Shown: positions 12,600 to 23,882 of the stretch, one piece after another
How the letters are laid out: each line of letters begins with the position of its first letter
Numbering within the stretch: the first letter of the stretch is position 1
DNA from: Poa pratensis
Taxonomy: Eukaryota; Streptophyta; Magnoliopsida; Poales; Poaceae
NCBI GenBank assembly: GCA_947311845.1
Contig: CAMZMU010000111.1
Span: 28,951,480 to 29,015,479, forward strand
Reading direction: 5' to 3'
DNA: 64,000 bases
Notes under the pieces: model-generated
The model's input: only the letters and a program-made list of their open reading frames with translations
Told to the model about the DNA's origin: nothing
Database searches by the model: none
Program-made: the position numbers and the translations under genes

Positions 12600-15120
12600 T
12601 TTTCACTTTCTGCGCCTAGCTGAAAGGCGTTAAAGAAAAGCGCTTATGGGAGACAACCCATTGTTTTATTTCTGCAATTTTTGTTTTATTTGAGTCAAGG
12701 TTTTGCTGCTACTGTAGCAACACCTTTGTATCTTTATTTTCTTGCATTGTTGTGCCAAGTAAAGTCTTTGATAAGAAAGTTGATACTAGATTTGGATTTC
12801 TGCGCAGAAACAGATTTGTTAGCTGTCACGGTTTTGAGCTTTTCTCTCTGTAGAAAATTCGAAAAATCCTGAAAAAATTCATGAGTAATCCTCAGATATG
12901 TACGCAACTTTCATTCAACTGGAGCTTTTCCATCTGAGCATGTTAAGTGCCTCGAAAAATTCCGTCTTTACGGACTGTTCTGTTTTTGACAGATTCTGCC
13001 TTTTATTTCGCATTGCCTCTTTTACTGTGTTTGAGTGGATTTCTTTGCTCCATTAAATTTCAGTAGCCTTGGGTAATGTCCAGAAGTGTTGGGAATGATT
13101 GTGTCCTTGCTGAACATGTGAATTTTTGATATGCACTAACCCTCTAATGAGATTGCTTTGAGTTTGGTGTGAAGGAAGTTTTCAAGGATCAAGAGAGGAG
13201 GATGATATAATATGATCAAGAAGAGTGAAAAGTCAAAGCTTGGGGATGCCCCCGTGGTTCATCCCCACATATTTCAAGAAGACTCAAGCGTCTAAGCTTG
13301 GGGATGCCCAAGGCATCCCCTTCTTCATCAACAAATTATCAGGTCACCTCTAGTGAAACTATATTTTAATTCCGTCACATCTTATGTGCTTTACTTGGAG
13401 CGTCCGTGTGCTTTTATTTTTGTTTTGTTATTTTAGTTTTCTGAATAAAATCGGATCCCAGCTTGCTTGTGTTGGAGAGAGACACGCTCCGCTTTTTCAT
13501 GTGAACACTTGTTCTTCGTTTTACTTTTTAGTATTCATGGCGAAAGCTGAAAGCCGCAGCATTTACTTATTGATCATTTGGTTGGAAACAGAAAATGCTT
13601 CATGTGGTAGTTGGTATATTGTTTTGAATAATTTGATGCTTGGCAATTGTTTTGAGCTCTCAAGTAGATCATGTTTAAGCTCTTGCATCATGTAGTTTAA
13701 GCCTATTAGTGGAAAACTACCGTAGAGCTTGTTGAAAATTGGTTTGCATGATTGGTCTCTCTAAGGTCTAGATATTTTCTGGTAAAAGTGTTTGAGCAAC
13801 AAGGATGACAGTGTAGAGTCTTATAATGCTTGCAATACGTTCTTATGTAAGTCTTGCTGTCCGGTTTATACTTGTGTTTGCTTCAAACAACCTTGCTAGC
13901 CAAAGCCTTGTACTGAGAGGGAATGCTTCTCGTGCATCCAAATCCTTGAGCCAAAACCCATGCCATTTGTGTCCACCATAACTACCTATTATGTGGTATT
14001 TTTCTGCCATTCCAAGTAAATACTTCATGTGCTACCTTTAAACAATTCAAAAGCTACTATCTCTTATTTGTGTCAATGTTTTATAGCTCATGAGGAAGTA
14101 TGTGGTGTTTTTATCTTTCAATCTTGTCATTTACTCCGGACAGACTTTCACCAATGGACTAGTGGCATATACATCCGCTTATCCAATAATTTTGCAAAAA
14201 GAGCTGGCAACGGGGTGCCCAGCCCCAATTAATCAACTTTCATTAATAATTCTCTTCACATGTTTTGCCCTGATTTATCAGTAAGCAACTTAATTTTGCA
14301 ATAGACACTCCTCCATGGTATGTGAAATGTTGGAAGGCACCCGAGGATTCGGTTAGCCATGGCTTGTGAAAGCAAAAGGTTGGGAGGAGTGTCATCTATA
14401 AATATCACTAAAATACATGTGTAAACAAAAGAGAAGAGGGATGATCTACCTTGCTGGTAGAGATAACGTCCTTCATGGGAGCCGCTCTTGAAAGTCTGGT
14501 TGACAAGGGGGTTAGAGTGCCCACTACCATTCGTTGACAACAACAAACACCTCTCAAAACTTTATTTTTATGCTCTCTATATGATTTCAAAAACTTGAAA
14601 AGCTCTAGCACATGATTTAATCCCTGCTTCCCTCTGCGAAGGGCCTATCTTTTACTTTATGTTGAGTCAGTTTACCTACTTCTTTCTATCTTAGAAGCAA
14701 ACACTTGTGTCAACTGTGTGCATTGATTCTTACATGCTTGCTTATTGCACTTATTATATTACTTTGTGTTGACAATTATCCATGAGATATGCATGTTGAA
14801 AGTTGAAAGCAATTGCTGAAACTTAAATCCTCCTTTGTGTTGCTTCAAAACCTTTTATTTAGAATCTATTGCTTTTTGAGTTAACTCTTATGCAAGACTT
14901 TTTGATACTTGTCTTGAAAGTACTATTCATGAAAAGTTTTGCTATATGATTCAGTTGTTTAGTCATTATCTATTTTGTTAGCAAACTATAGATCATTGCT
15001 TTGGATCACTTCATTCATCTCATATGCTTTACAATAGTGTTGATCAAGATTATGTTGGTAGCATGTCACTTCAGAAATTATTCTTTTTATCGTTTACCTA
15101 CTCGAGGGCGAGTAGGAACT
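12600..15120 (+). other. E1 long 3' untranslated region
   Basis: About 2.5 kb without a credible gene; small open frames recur unchanged in E2 only because the whole region is shared. It contains two upstream copies of the 14-mer AAGCTTGGGGATGC (13236-13249 and 13294-13307), identical to the sequence at the 3' LTR border. The second copy overlaps a tight hairpin GGGGATGCC-CAA-GGCATCCCC at 13300-13320. Confidence 0.8.
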
Positions 15121-15135
15121 AAGCTTGGGGATGCT
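15121..15135 (+). other. Polypurine-type tract before the E1 3' LTR
   Basis: AAGCTTGGGGATGCT directly precedes the 3' LTR. Its G-rich core is the likely priming site for plus-strand DNA. An equivalent sequence precedes the LTR starts at 23883, 54202, 57570 and 60938. Confidence 0.7.
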
Positions 15136-16729
15136 TGATACGTCTCCAACGTATCTATAATTTCTTACGTTCCATGCTAGTTTTATGACAATACCTACAT
15201 GTTTTATTCACACTTTATAATGTTTTTATGCATTTTCTGGAACTAACCTATTAACAAGATGCCGAAGCGCCAGTTCCTGTTTTCTGCTGTTTTTGTTTCC
15301 AGAAAAGTACTTCTGCAAATATTCTCGGAATCGGACGAAACAAAAGCCCAATATCTTATTTTCCCGGAGTGTTCCAGAAGACCGAAGAGGAGTCGAGAGG
15401 GCCAGCAGGGGGCCCCCACATGGCGGCGCGGCTGGGCCCACTGCCGCGCCGCCTATGGGGAGCACGCCTCCTCGCTCCCCCGACGCTGCCCCTTCGCCTA
15501 TTTATTCCTTCGTCCCCGAAAACCCTAGTACCGAGAGCCAATTTTCCAGAACAGATACAGAGACGCCGCCGCCGTCACCCTAACTCGGGGGGTTCAGAAG
15601 TTCTCCTCCGGCACCCTGCCGGAGAGGGGAATCATCACCGGAGGGCTCTACATCACCATGCCCGCCTCCGGACTGATGCGTGAGTAGTTCATCTTTGGAC
15701 TACGGGTCCATAGCAGTAGCTAGATGGTTGTCTTCTCCACTTGTACTTCCATGTTTAGATCTTGTGAGCTGCCTATCATGATCAAGATCATCTTTATGTA
15801 ATGCTACATGTTGTGTTTGCTGGGATCCGATGAATATTGAATACTATGTCAAGTTGATTATAGATCTATCTTATATGTGTTGTTTATGATCTTGCATGCT
15901 CTCCGTTGCTAGTAGAGGCTCTGGCCAAGTTGATACTTGTAACTCCAAGAGGGGGTATTTATGCTAGATAGTGGGTTCATGCCTCCATTGAATCTGGGAC
16001 AGTGACAGAAAGTTCTAAGGTTGTGGATGTGCTGTTGCCACTAGGGATAACCTAATGATGCTTTGTCTAAGGATATTTGTATTGTTTACATTACGCACAG
16101 TACTTAATGCAATTGTCTGTTGCTTGCAACTTAATACTGGAAGGGGTGCGGATGCTAACCCGAAGGTGGACTTTTTAGGCATAGATGCATGCTGGATGGC
16201 GGTCTATGTATTTTGTCGTAATGCCCTAAGTAAATCTCATAGTAGTCATCATGATATGTATGTGCATTGTTATGCCTTCTCTATTTGTCAATTGCCCAGC
16301 TGTAATTTGTTTACCCAGCATGTTATTTATCTTATTGGAGAGACACCACTAGTGAACTGTGGACCCCGGTCCATTCTTTTACATCTGAAATACAACCTAC
16401 TGCAATCATTGTTCTCTTTCATTCTCTGCAAACAAACATCATTTTCCACACCATACGTTTAACTCTTTGTTTTCAGCAAGCCGGTGAGATTGACAACCTC
16501 ACTGTTAAGTTGGGGCAAAGTGATTTGATTGTGTTGTGCAGGTTCCACGTTGGCACCGGAGTCCCTGGTGTTGCGCCGCACTACATTCCTGCACCAACAA
16601 CCTTCGTAGCTTCGAGATTTCCTACTGGTTCGATTAAACCTTGGTTTCTTACTGAGGGAAAACTTGCTGCTGTGCTCATCATACCTTCCTCTTGGGGTTC
16701 CCAACTGACGTGTGACTTTACGCGCATCA
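15136..16729 (+). repeat. E1 3' LTR
   Basis: 1,594 bp, TG...CA ends, seven bases shorter than the 5' LTR because of small indels. Followed by the target duplication CTGGG. Confidence 0.95.
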
Positions 16730-19226
16730 CTGGGCGCTGTGGAAGACCATATTTATGGTGCGACCCAACAGAGGAGGCGGCCGCACCTACCCCGTGGGCG
16801 GCTGCGGCATCCAGGTGTGCGGTGACACCCGCTACTTCCGCCTGAAGACCGTCGACTCCGCCCAAGGCTAGAGAAAAGGATGGTTTTATGCGAGTGTCGA
16901 CCAAGACGGAGTCGCCGCCTACTCGACTGCAGCTTTTGTAAGGACCAAGGCGTGGGATCACCAGCTCTCAGCCGAAGAGATGGAGGAGGCAAGCCCTTTG
17001 CTGAATCGAATCGACGGAATGCTGGACAAGGTCACCGGCATCCACCTGATCGCCACCTTCATGAAGAGGCGGGTGTGGCCACTCCGTGCCCGAGTGCACC
17101 CCATGTGGGCGTATGAGGGCACGAGTGACCCCACTCGCATGAGCCCGGAGGAGCTGTCAAGGAACGAGCTTGTGACGCATGTGCGGCACATCACCAACTT
17201 GACGGCAGCCGACCCTTGCAACGTCGACTGCCCCATTGAGCCGTATGGGGTGGAAAACCCTTTGCTTGAGGTATGTGTGCTTTATGATATGCTTGCAGTT
17301 TAGGAGTTGCCACTCGCATGTTGTGCGTTTGTTCAATTTTTGCCTCTAACTTTGTATTTTGCGATGTATGTCATGCAGGGTCACTCAACTGCTGCCTCTC
17401 TTCCTCCTTTGCCGGAAAATGGCGCGACTGAAGAAACGCAGGTGCAGATGGTAGACCCGAAAGGGGATCAGTCGCCCATCCCTTCTGCCACCACTTCGCC
17501 TGTGGACGAGGTCGAGGAGGAAGCAGCAGAAGAGGTCCAAACTGAAGAAAAGGCCACCTCTGACCAGGAAGTCGACGCCCCACCACAGAAGCGTCGTCGA
17601 CTGGCCAAGAAGGCTTCTTCCGCTGTGCCCGCGAGGGAGGAGGGTTTGGAGGATGACGAGGAATCAGGTTCGCCGCCTGTTCCCAGACATGCTCCTTCGC
17701 GAGTATGCTCGTCTAGCTCGACCCTTCCTCCTCGTTCGAGTGGTGCCTCGGTGTTTGGAGGCCCTCTTTTTGCCGACTCCGACGAAGAAGATGAGGAGCA
17801 CAGGTATGCATCTTTTGCTTTTGCTTTGAGAATTTTTCAACTGACGCATATTTGTGCTTATTGTCCTTTCTTTTTATGCCACTCGCAGCGCTGAGAATGA
17901 TCAGCCTGCGTCTCCTCCAGCCGAGAGAGTGCCGACTCCGGAGCATCTGGATATCTCTCCGGGTGCCCTAGAGGTTGCCCAGCCGATGGCCACCGATGCT
18001 GTTGCTGAGGCGGCCAAGGTGGCACCTCCCGAGGTCGGGACATCAGTCGTGGCTCCTGAACCCTGGATGAACCATGTAAGCATCTTTTTGCTTGACTCGT
18101 GTAGTTTAAAATTATGCGAGTTATGAATTGTGCTTAATTCATGTGCTTTGCAGCCATTCTACCATACTTTGGCAGATTCTGCCAAGGCTTATGTCCAGGT
18201 GGAGCAAGAGAGGGATAGCCTGCGCAGTGACCTAGAGCACCTCAGTCGTGAGTTCTACTGTTTGCTATTTTTTGCTGAAGTTCTTCTTGCAATGCTGATT
18301 TCGTCGAGTATGAAAATATATGTGATTTGCTGCTTCAGGCGAGAAGGAGCTGGAAGAGGCACTCGCCGCGCAGCGCGCTGAATCGAAGAAGGAGATGGAT
18401 GCTGCCGCCAACTCAGCCGCCGCACGCGAGCGAAGATATGCTGACCAGCTCTCGGCACTCGCGCAGGTCATGGGAGGTGAGTGTTCCTTCCCCCTTTGAC
18501 GTTATGATATAAATTTCAAGTGTCATGTAATGATTTTGTGCTCTTTTGACTTATGAAGAAGTTATCGGCGCGCCGGCCTCTGCAGACGGGGCGAGTGACA
18601 ATTTGTCACTCGACCGTGTTGTGGACGACCTTGGGGTCAAATGCACTCAAGCGAAGGACGCCCTCGCCAAGTCAGCGAGTACTCTTGGCGCTGTGTATAA
18701 GGCCGTGCTGCCGAACGGCGAAGTACCCTCAACTGCGGACGGCTTCGCCGAGGTGTTTGGCCCGGGACTTCCACCATGGCGGATTTCGCTCGCGCCCTCG
18801 CGGTACGCGGATCCGAGTCCACCCTCAAGCTTCTTCTGGGTCACGGAATAGCCTGTGACTACGAGGGCGCACTGTCTGAGTTCCCTCGTAAGCCAGACGG
18901 AAAGCCCGTGTCTCTAAAGGGAGTGAGCGGAGCAGCAACGCGACTGGCCAAAGTTTTTATGGCCACCATGGAGCGCCGGGCAGCCGAGACTGCCGCTCGT
19001 TTGCTTAGGAGGTCGACTTCTTAGGGTTAGGGTAGCTGCACCCTTTTGTTTTTTATGCCTTGTAATGACACCTCTGAACTCCGCGAGTATGCGCTGTGGT
19101 TTCGCTACCTTGTATATACAAATAGTCTTTTGCTAATGTGTCTTACGTTCGAAGAGCTATATGCTTATGACTTGATTCGCTGCTTCTGACACAAACTTTG
19201 TGTTTGTGATTATGCTCTTTGAACAG

Positions 19227-19940
19227 TCGCGGGAACCCGCTGCTTCGACTGGTTCCTCTCAGGCTCCAGCCACCACCCGATCGCAGGCTCAGTTGGCCAA
19301 TGATGCCAAGGTGATGGAATTTATGAGAACGAAATTTGTGAAAATGGAGCAAGACCTTAAGAGTGCCCAGGATGAGCTGAATCGGTTAAAGACGAGACCC
19401 GCATTGGCCACCCAGCGCGAGGATTATGTACTTGGAGAAATGGAGCTTGTGAACAGGCAACTCGATTGTGAGTTCGAGTCTTGATCTGTTTACAAATTTG
19501 CTTGCATGCATAGTACTGTTTCTTGGTTCGACTGATATGCCTGTTTTGCAGATTTCGTTGACAACTTCGAGGCGGAGAAAATTCGCGTCCAGGAGCGTTT
19601 GGATAGTGTGACTGACCACCCCACGACTGGGCGTCAACACTTTTGACTTCATAGGTACCATGCCCGTATACTCGCCACCCTGCAGGACCGCGCCTGGCGA
19701 AGTGCAGAACTGCTCGAGTTATGCCGGATGGCATTCATTCGCCTGAATGAGGCTCTGTTTCCTGGGGGGCCGCAACCAAAAGGGATCCGTGCCTTGCTGA
19801 ACATCTTCCGTCACGCGACTCTTGTCCGAGAGTTGCTGACTCAAAGACTCGTGGTTGGAGCCAACGCGACGATGGCGTATGTACGCAGTCGGAGACCAAG
19901 GTTGGTCGGAGACCAACGCGGCGATGGCGTATGTACGTGT
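19227..19940 (+). pseudogene. Relic of a gypsy-type transposon protein C-terminal region
   Basis: Two exon-like blocks with consensus splice sites (19227-19467 and from 19552) read as a coiled coil (EFMRTKFVKMEQDLKSAQDE) and then an Ala/Arg/Leu-rich domain (FIRLNEALFPGG). By recognition the latter resembles C-terminal parts of the putative gypsy-type transposon family. An in-frame TGA interrupts the second block near 19644. It could be the far end of gene 2, but a stop at 19022 separates them. A short local duplication (GCGATGGCGTATGTACG type, near 19869 and 19920) lies at the right edge, where it meets the next element. Confidence 0.5.
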
Positions 19941-20501
19941 TATCGTTGATTCAAAAGAAGGGAATGTGAAGTTTCAGTTTCTACACAAGAAATGCATGAA
20001 ACACTTCCCAAGTAAGAGGGACACACCCAACTTCAAGCTCCCTCATGAGCTTCGTGCACAATAATTATCAAGTAAGAAGCCTAGCTATATGGCTATAAAG
20101 AAAGCGCTTTACGGGAGGCAACCCCGTTGTTTTTATTTTTGATTTTTTTTGTGTCCTCTTGCTGTAACAAGAGATTAGGCTTGTAGTTTAGTTTCTGAAA
20201 TTTTGAATAAAGTGCCAAGTTTTACCCATTTTGGTTTGAAAAAGTTGCTTATAGCGTTCGGAGATATTATTCCAGCACGAATCTGTGCACGGTATGATTT
20301 TTAATTCCTATTCTGTAACTCCGAATGAGCTGATATTTTAACTGTAGAAGCAATTTTCATCCTCTGTATGCATGAATGTTTTCAGAATTTTTAGACAAAT
20401 TTAAGTAGGATAGAAAAATACGTTTTGCTGCTGCTGTTTTTTTGGACAGATTCTGTCCCATTTTGTTTGATGCATGCTTAGAACTTTTAACTTGAATTTT
20501 T

Positions 20502-21959
20502 CACTAGTAGGGAAACCCCCTTTCTGTGGCGCACCAACTTGGGATTCTGTGGCGCACCCCCAGGTTTGCTGCGTGCGCCACAGAATTCTCGCCACTAAAT
20601 TTTTTTCTGTTGCGCACCAAGCTTGGTGCGCCACAGAATTATCACCTTTCTGTGGCGCACCTGGCCTGGTGCGCCACAGAATTCTGAAAAATTCAAAAAA
20701 TACAAAAAAAATTATAAAAAGTTTCAAAAAAATTCAGAAAAATCAAAATATGAAATAATATGAAAAATCTTAATTATTTGAATTTTTTCAGATTTTTTAC
20801 ACATTTTGAACTGATACCTTCGCTCTAGGTCACCCATCATCCAATTGCTCCAACCCTAGCACGCTTAACTTCTAAGTTTCACCCACTTCACCTACCATTG
20901 TGCTACTCAAGTTCTTAATGATATATATATCATATAAATCCTCTTAATTCTTGTATGTGTATATGTTATGTATGTGTTATAAATGTGTGTTTTTAAATTT
21001 CAGATTTTTCAAAAACTTCTAAACTTTCAAAAGGAGATTCAAAAGTTTCAAAAGATCCAAAAAAAATCAAAAAACTTAAAAAATTTCAAAAAACTTTAAA
21101 AAATTCAAAAAATCCAAAAATTCAAAAAACTTAAAATTATTCAAAAAATCCAAAATGTTCAACAATCTTCTTTGTTATACATTTCTGTGTCTTTTTTTGG
21201 ACTTTTTGAATTTTTGAATTTTTTTCTTTTTTTAATTTTTTTTGATTTTGTAGAAAAAAATCGTCTGTTTGAAATAACTTTTTTTCCTTTTGGAATTTGA
21301 GAAATCTGTGAATTGCTGACCGGGTAAACCCGGGTGAAATCGAACTCGAATTTTTCTCTAGTTTTTTTTGATATATTAAACACATTTTACGTTTTTTTTC
21401 TGGATTTTGCAAAAAAGGTCAAAATTCATATTTCAAAATTTCTATATGAACTAGACACAAAAAGCTAACCACATCTCGAAGGATTTTATTTTTTGAAGCT
21501 TTTATCATTTTCCTTTACTTCCTGCAAAACTAAAAAGGCGATCCAAGGGGGGGGGGGGGGGGGGTGGGATTTGAAAAAAAAAATTCTGTGTGCGCCACAG
21601 AATTATCACCTTTCTGTGGCGCACCTGCCTGGTGCGCCACAGAATGTCACCTTTCTGTGGCGCACCTGCCGGGTGCGCCACAGGATTTTTTTTTCCAAAT
21701 TTTAACCCGCCCCCCAGATAACTTTCTGTGGCGCACCCGGCCATGTGCGTCACAGAAATGTGACAATTCTGTGGCGCACATGGCTTGGTGCGCCACAGAA
21801 AGTCACATTTCTGTGGCGCACGTGGCTAGGTGCGCCACAGAAAGGTGACATTCTGTGGCGCACCGTGCTTGGTGCGCCACAGAAAAAGATTTCTGTGGCG
21901 CACGGAAATTGGTGCGCCACAGACTGCCCACCTACCTATATAGGGTTTCCCTACTAGTG
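20502..21959 (+). mobile_element. Non-autonomous CACTA (En/Spm) element, 1.46 kb
   Basis: Perfect 17-bp terminal inverted repeats CACTAGTAGGGAAACCC, 3-bp target duplication TTT (20499-20501 and 21960-21962). Both ends are packed with short palindromic units built on TTCTGTGGCGCACC and its complement (20519-20690 and about 21592-21932), the arrangement expected of CACTA subterminal transposase-binding repeats. There is no gene inside. The middle is A/T rich and contains a 5S-rRNA-like segment (20817-20908, minus strand) and a long G run near 21548. Confidence 0.93.
20817..20908 (-). ncRNA. 5S-rRNA-like segment inside the small CACTA element
   Basis: On the minus strand AAGTTAAGCGTGC (20859-20871) and GATGGGTGACC (ending 20828) are separated as in plant 5S rRNA, where these strings form box A and the intermediate element/box C of the internal Pol III promoter. 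The sequence further out is diverged. It is a 5S-derived fragment, not a functional 5S gene; transcription is unknown. Three more copies lie in E2. Confidence 0.7.
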
Positions 21960-23868
21960 TTTTAGATCCAATTGACTTTATGAGTAAGCATACAACATAA
22001 TACACTTACTGGACATTCATATAAATTTTTGTCTAAGGATTATGTGCAGCATGAAACCTATTTGTTTATCACTACTAATGTCACTCCACAGAAAAGAAAT
22101 GGGAGAAACGGTGTTTTGAAGTTTTTTCACAGGGATTAGAGGAGATGCACCAAGAGTTATCTAAGGACGTTGAAAACAATAAGCTTGGGGATGTGAAGAC
22201 AACCCCCCTGGACCAACACACTCTCGGTTTGCACACGTCTAACTTCTGTTTTTCGATCAATGCACTTTATCGCATAAACTTGGAGCGTCTTTTTGTTTGT
22301 TTAGGTTTGATTTTTTTTTGAGACCACCATATTATCGTTTATATATGAGAGAGCTACTGGAAATTTGGGTTGAAATATGTCAGATGCCATTATTAGATTG
22401 GGAAAAGGGATGTTTGAGTTGATTTTAAAAGATACATATAGTTGCATGATTCATGAGCTTGTTAATGAGTAATAACTTGCAAGTGTTTTATCAAGAGCTA
22501 TCTTTTATTAATGTTTTGATGCTGAATGTTACTTTATTTTGTTTAACATGAATTAGTTAGTTCTATGGACACTCATGCATGCATTTAGATGGTCAATTTT
22601 CTCCCTCTTGCTAGCCCAAAAATTCCAACAAGCAAAAACTTGTTTCCAACACCTTCAACCAAAGTTTTTCCAGTGAGTCTACCATATCTACCTATTAGCT
22701 TTATGCTATTTCGAGTTTGTTTACCATGTTATTTTGTATCATTTATACCTTTGGATTAAAATGCTTATGTTGTTGATTGTTATGGGAAAAGTTGGTTATA
22801 TAGCTCTCACGAACTTGATGCACACTTTAATTTTATTGCACTTAATGAACATGACCCATTGTGATTAAAATTATGATGTTATGAACTTGACAAATGTATT
22901 TGGTTGAGAGTTAGCAGAAATGTGCTGTCACATGGAACGCTTTCAACATTGCACTTCATTATATTAGTTGATGCCATGCACTTTTGTTTATGAATTCTTA
23001 CCATGGGTGAAATAAATGAGAAAATGAAGTTGGTTTAAATGAGTTTGTATAAATGGTTAGACAGACGTCTAGGCCGCTAATCTAAGCCATGCATCATTCA
23101 TGGTGGAAATTTACTTACATGCTATGGTGAACCTTCTGTGATACACCTTACAATAAAAAGGGTATTGAGATTGTTCATTATGTTTGTTTGTCTTGTCATT
23201 TTGATATGGGCTTGTTCCATATCCTGGGACAAGAGGTACCCCAATTGACGCTCTTGATGATACGATTTTACTTACAATAATATTTAAATTGAACTTGCTT
23301 TGTTTCCCGAGTTGAGTAACACATGGAGTATGTACTCGTATTCAAGGGGCATGAGACTTTCAACCTTTGCTTTGTCAAGCACATCACTCATATTTGATTT
23401 CACTTTAAACTTAATCATTCAAGATGCTATGATAGGGGCAATGAGAGCTTGACACCAAGGATTACCACATTACAATCATTAACTTAAGAGCATTTGGAAG
23501 TTAGATGAAACTTATTCATGTTTTACCTCTACTCATATATACATCTTTCCAAAGTGTCCACCTTTTATATTTAGATTTTCATCTACACTCTATGACCATT
23601 GTAGGATTTTCTTACTTATCATTATGCATACTTGTGGTCCATAGTACTTTTTCATTTATGTTACACTTTGTGAATTATCATTGAACATCCTTACATTGAA
23701 TATTTGATATCACTTCATAAACTATCTTACATATTGTTACATCTTATTAAGAATGAACCATTTGACTCTATGTAGCAATAGTAATCATCTTTGATATCCA
23801 TTGATAGTATTGAAATGCAAAGTCCATGTTAGTTTTATCACCTTCATACTCGAGGACGAGCATGGGTT
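21960..23868 (+). other. 3' untranslated region of the truncated gypsy element
   Basis: About 1.9 kb of A/T-rich sequence without a credible gene. It includes the AAGCTTGGGGATG motif near 22180 and ends in the purine-rich tract before the LTR. Confidence 0.6.
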
Positions 23869-23882
23869 AAGCTTGGGGATGC

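Larger units (their letters stand above)
8643..16729 (+). mobile_element. E1: nearly complete non-autonomous gypsy-type LTR retrotransposon
   Basis: Two LTRs (8643-10243 and 15136-16729) bound an internal region with a primer-binding site, gag-protease, a long 3' untranslated part and a purine-rich site. The 5-bp target duplication is CTGGG (8638-8642 and 16730-16734). No reverse transcriptase, RNase H or integrase can be found in any frame, so mobility would need enzymes from another element. The two LTRs differ by only a handful of sites, mostly small indels clustered near 8870-8970 against 15360-15450, which suggests a recent insertion. Confidence 0.95.
8207..19024 (+). pseudogene. Putative gypsy-type transposon protein, broken multi-exon gene 2
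   Basis: The ATG at 8207 starts a frame running to 8642, where E1 is inserted. It resumes at 16735 exactly in frame (Ser-Trp-Ala-Leu across the join) and ends at a GTATGT donor after 17270. Phase-consistent exons follow: 17379-17803, 17889-18075, 18154-18247, 18339-18476, and 18559 to the stop at 19022. The N-terminal part is Lys/Ala/Thr rich and then carries the putative gypsy-type transposon domain (RGFSLPLHDFVCGLLFAYG). Middle exons are acidic with a basic KRRR patch, later ones form a coiled coil. Damage: insertion of E1, a TAG at 16869 in place of a probable Trp codon, and a one-base loss near 18768. It is the same family as gene 1 but clearly diverged, so it is not a recent duplicate. 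Function unknown. Confidence 0.75.

Noticed and set aside
20817..20908. Functional 5S rRNA gene or a nested Cassandra TRIM element
   Set aside because: The outer two fifths are strongly diverged, there is no normal 5S terminator context, and no LTR pair surrounds the segment.
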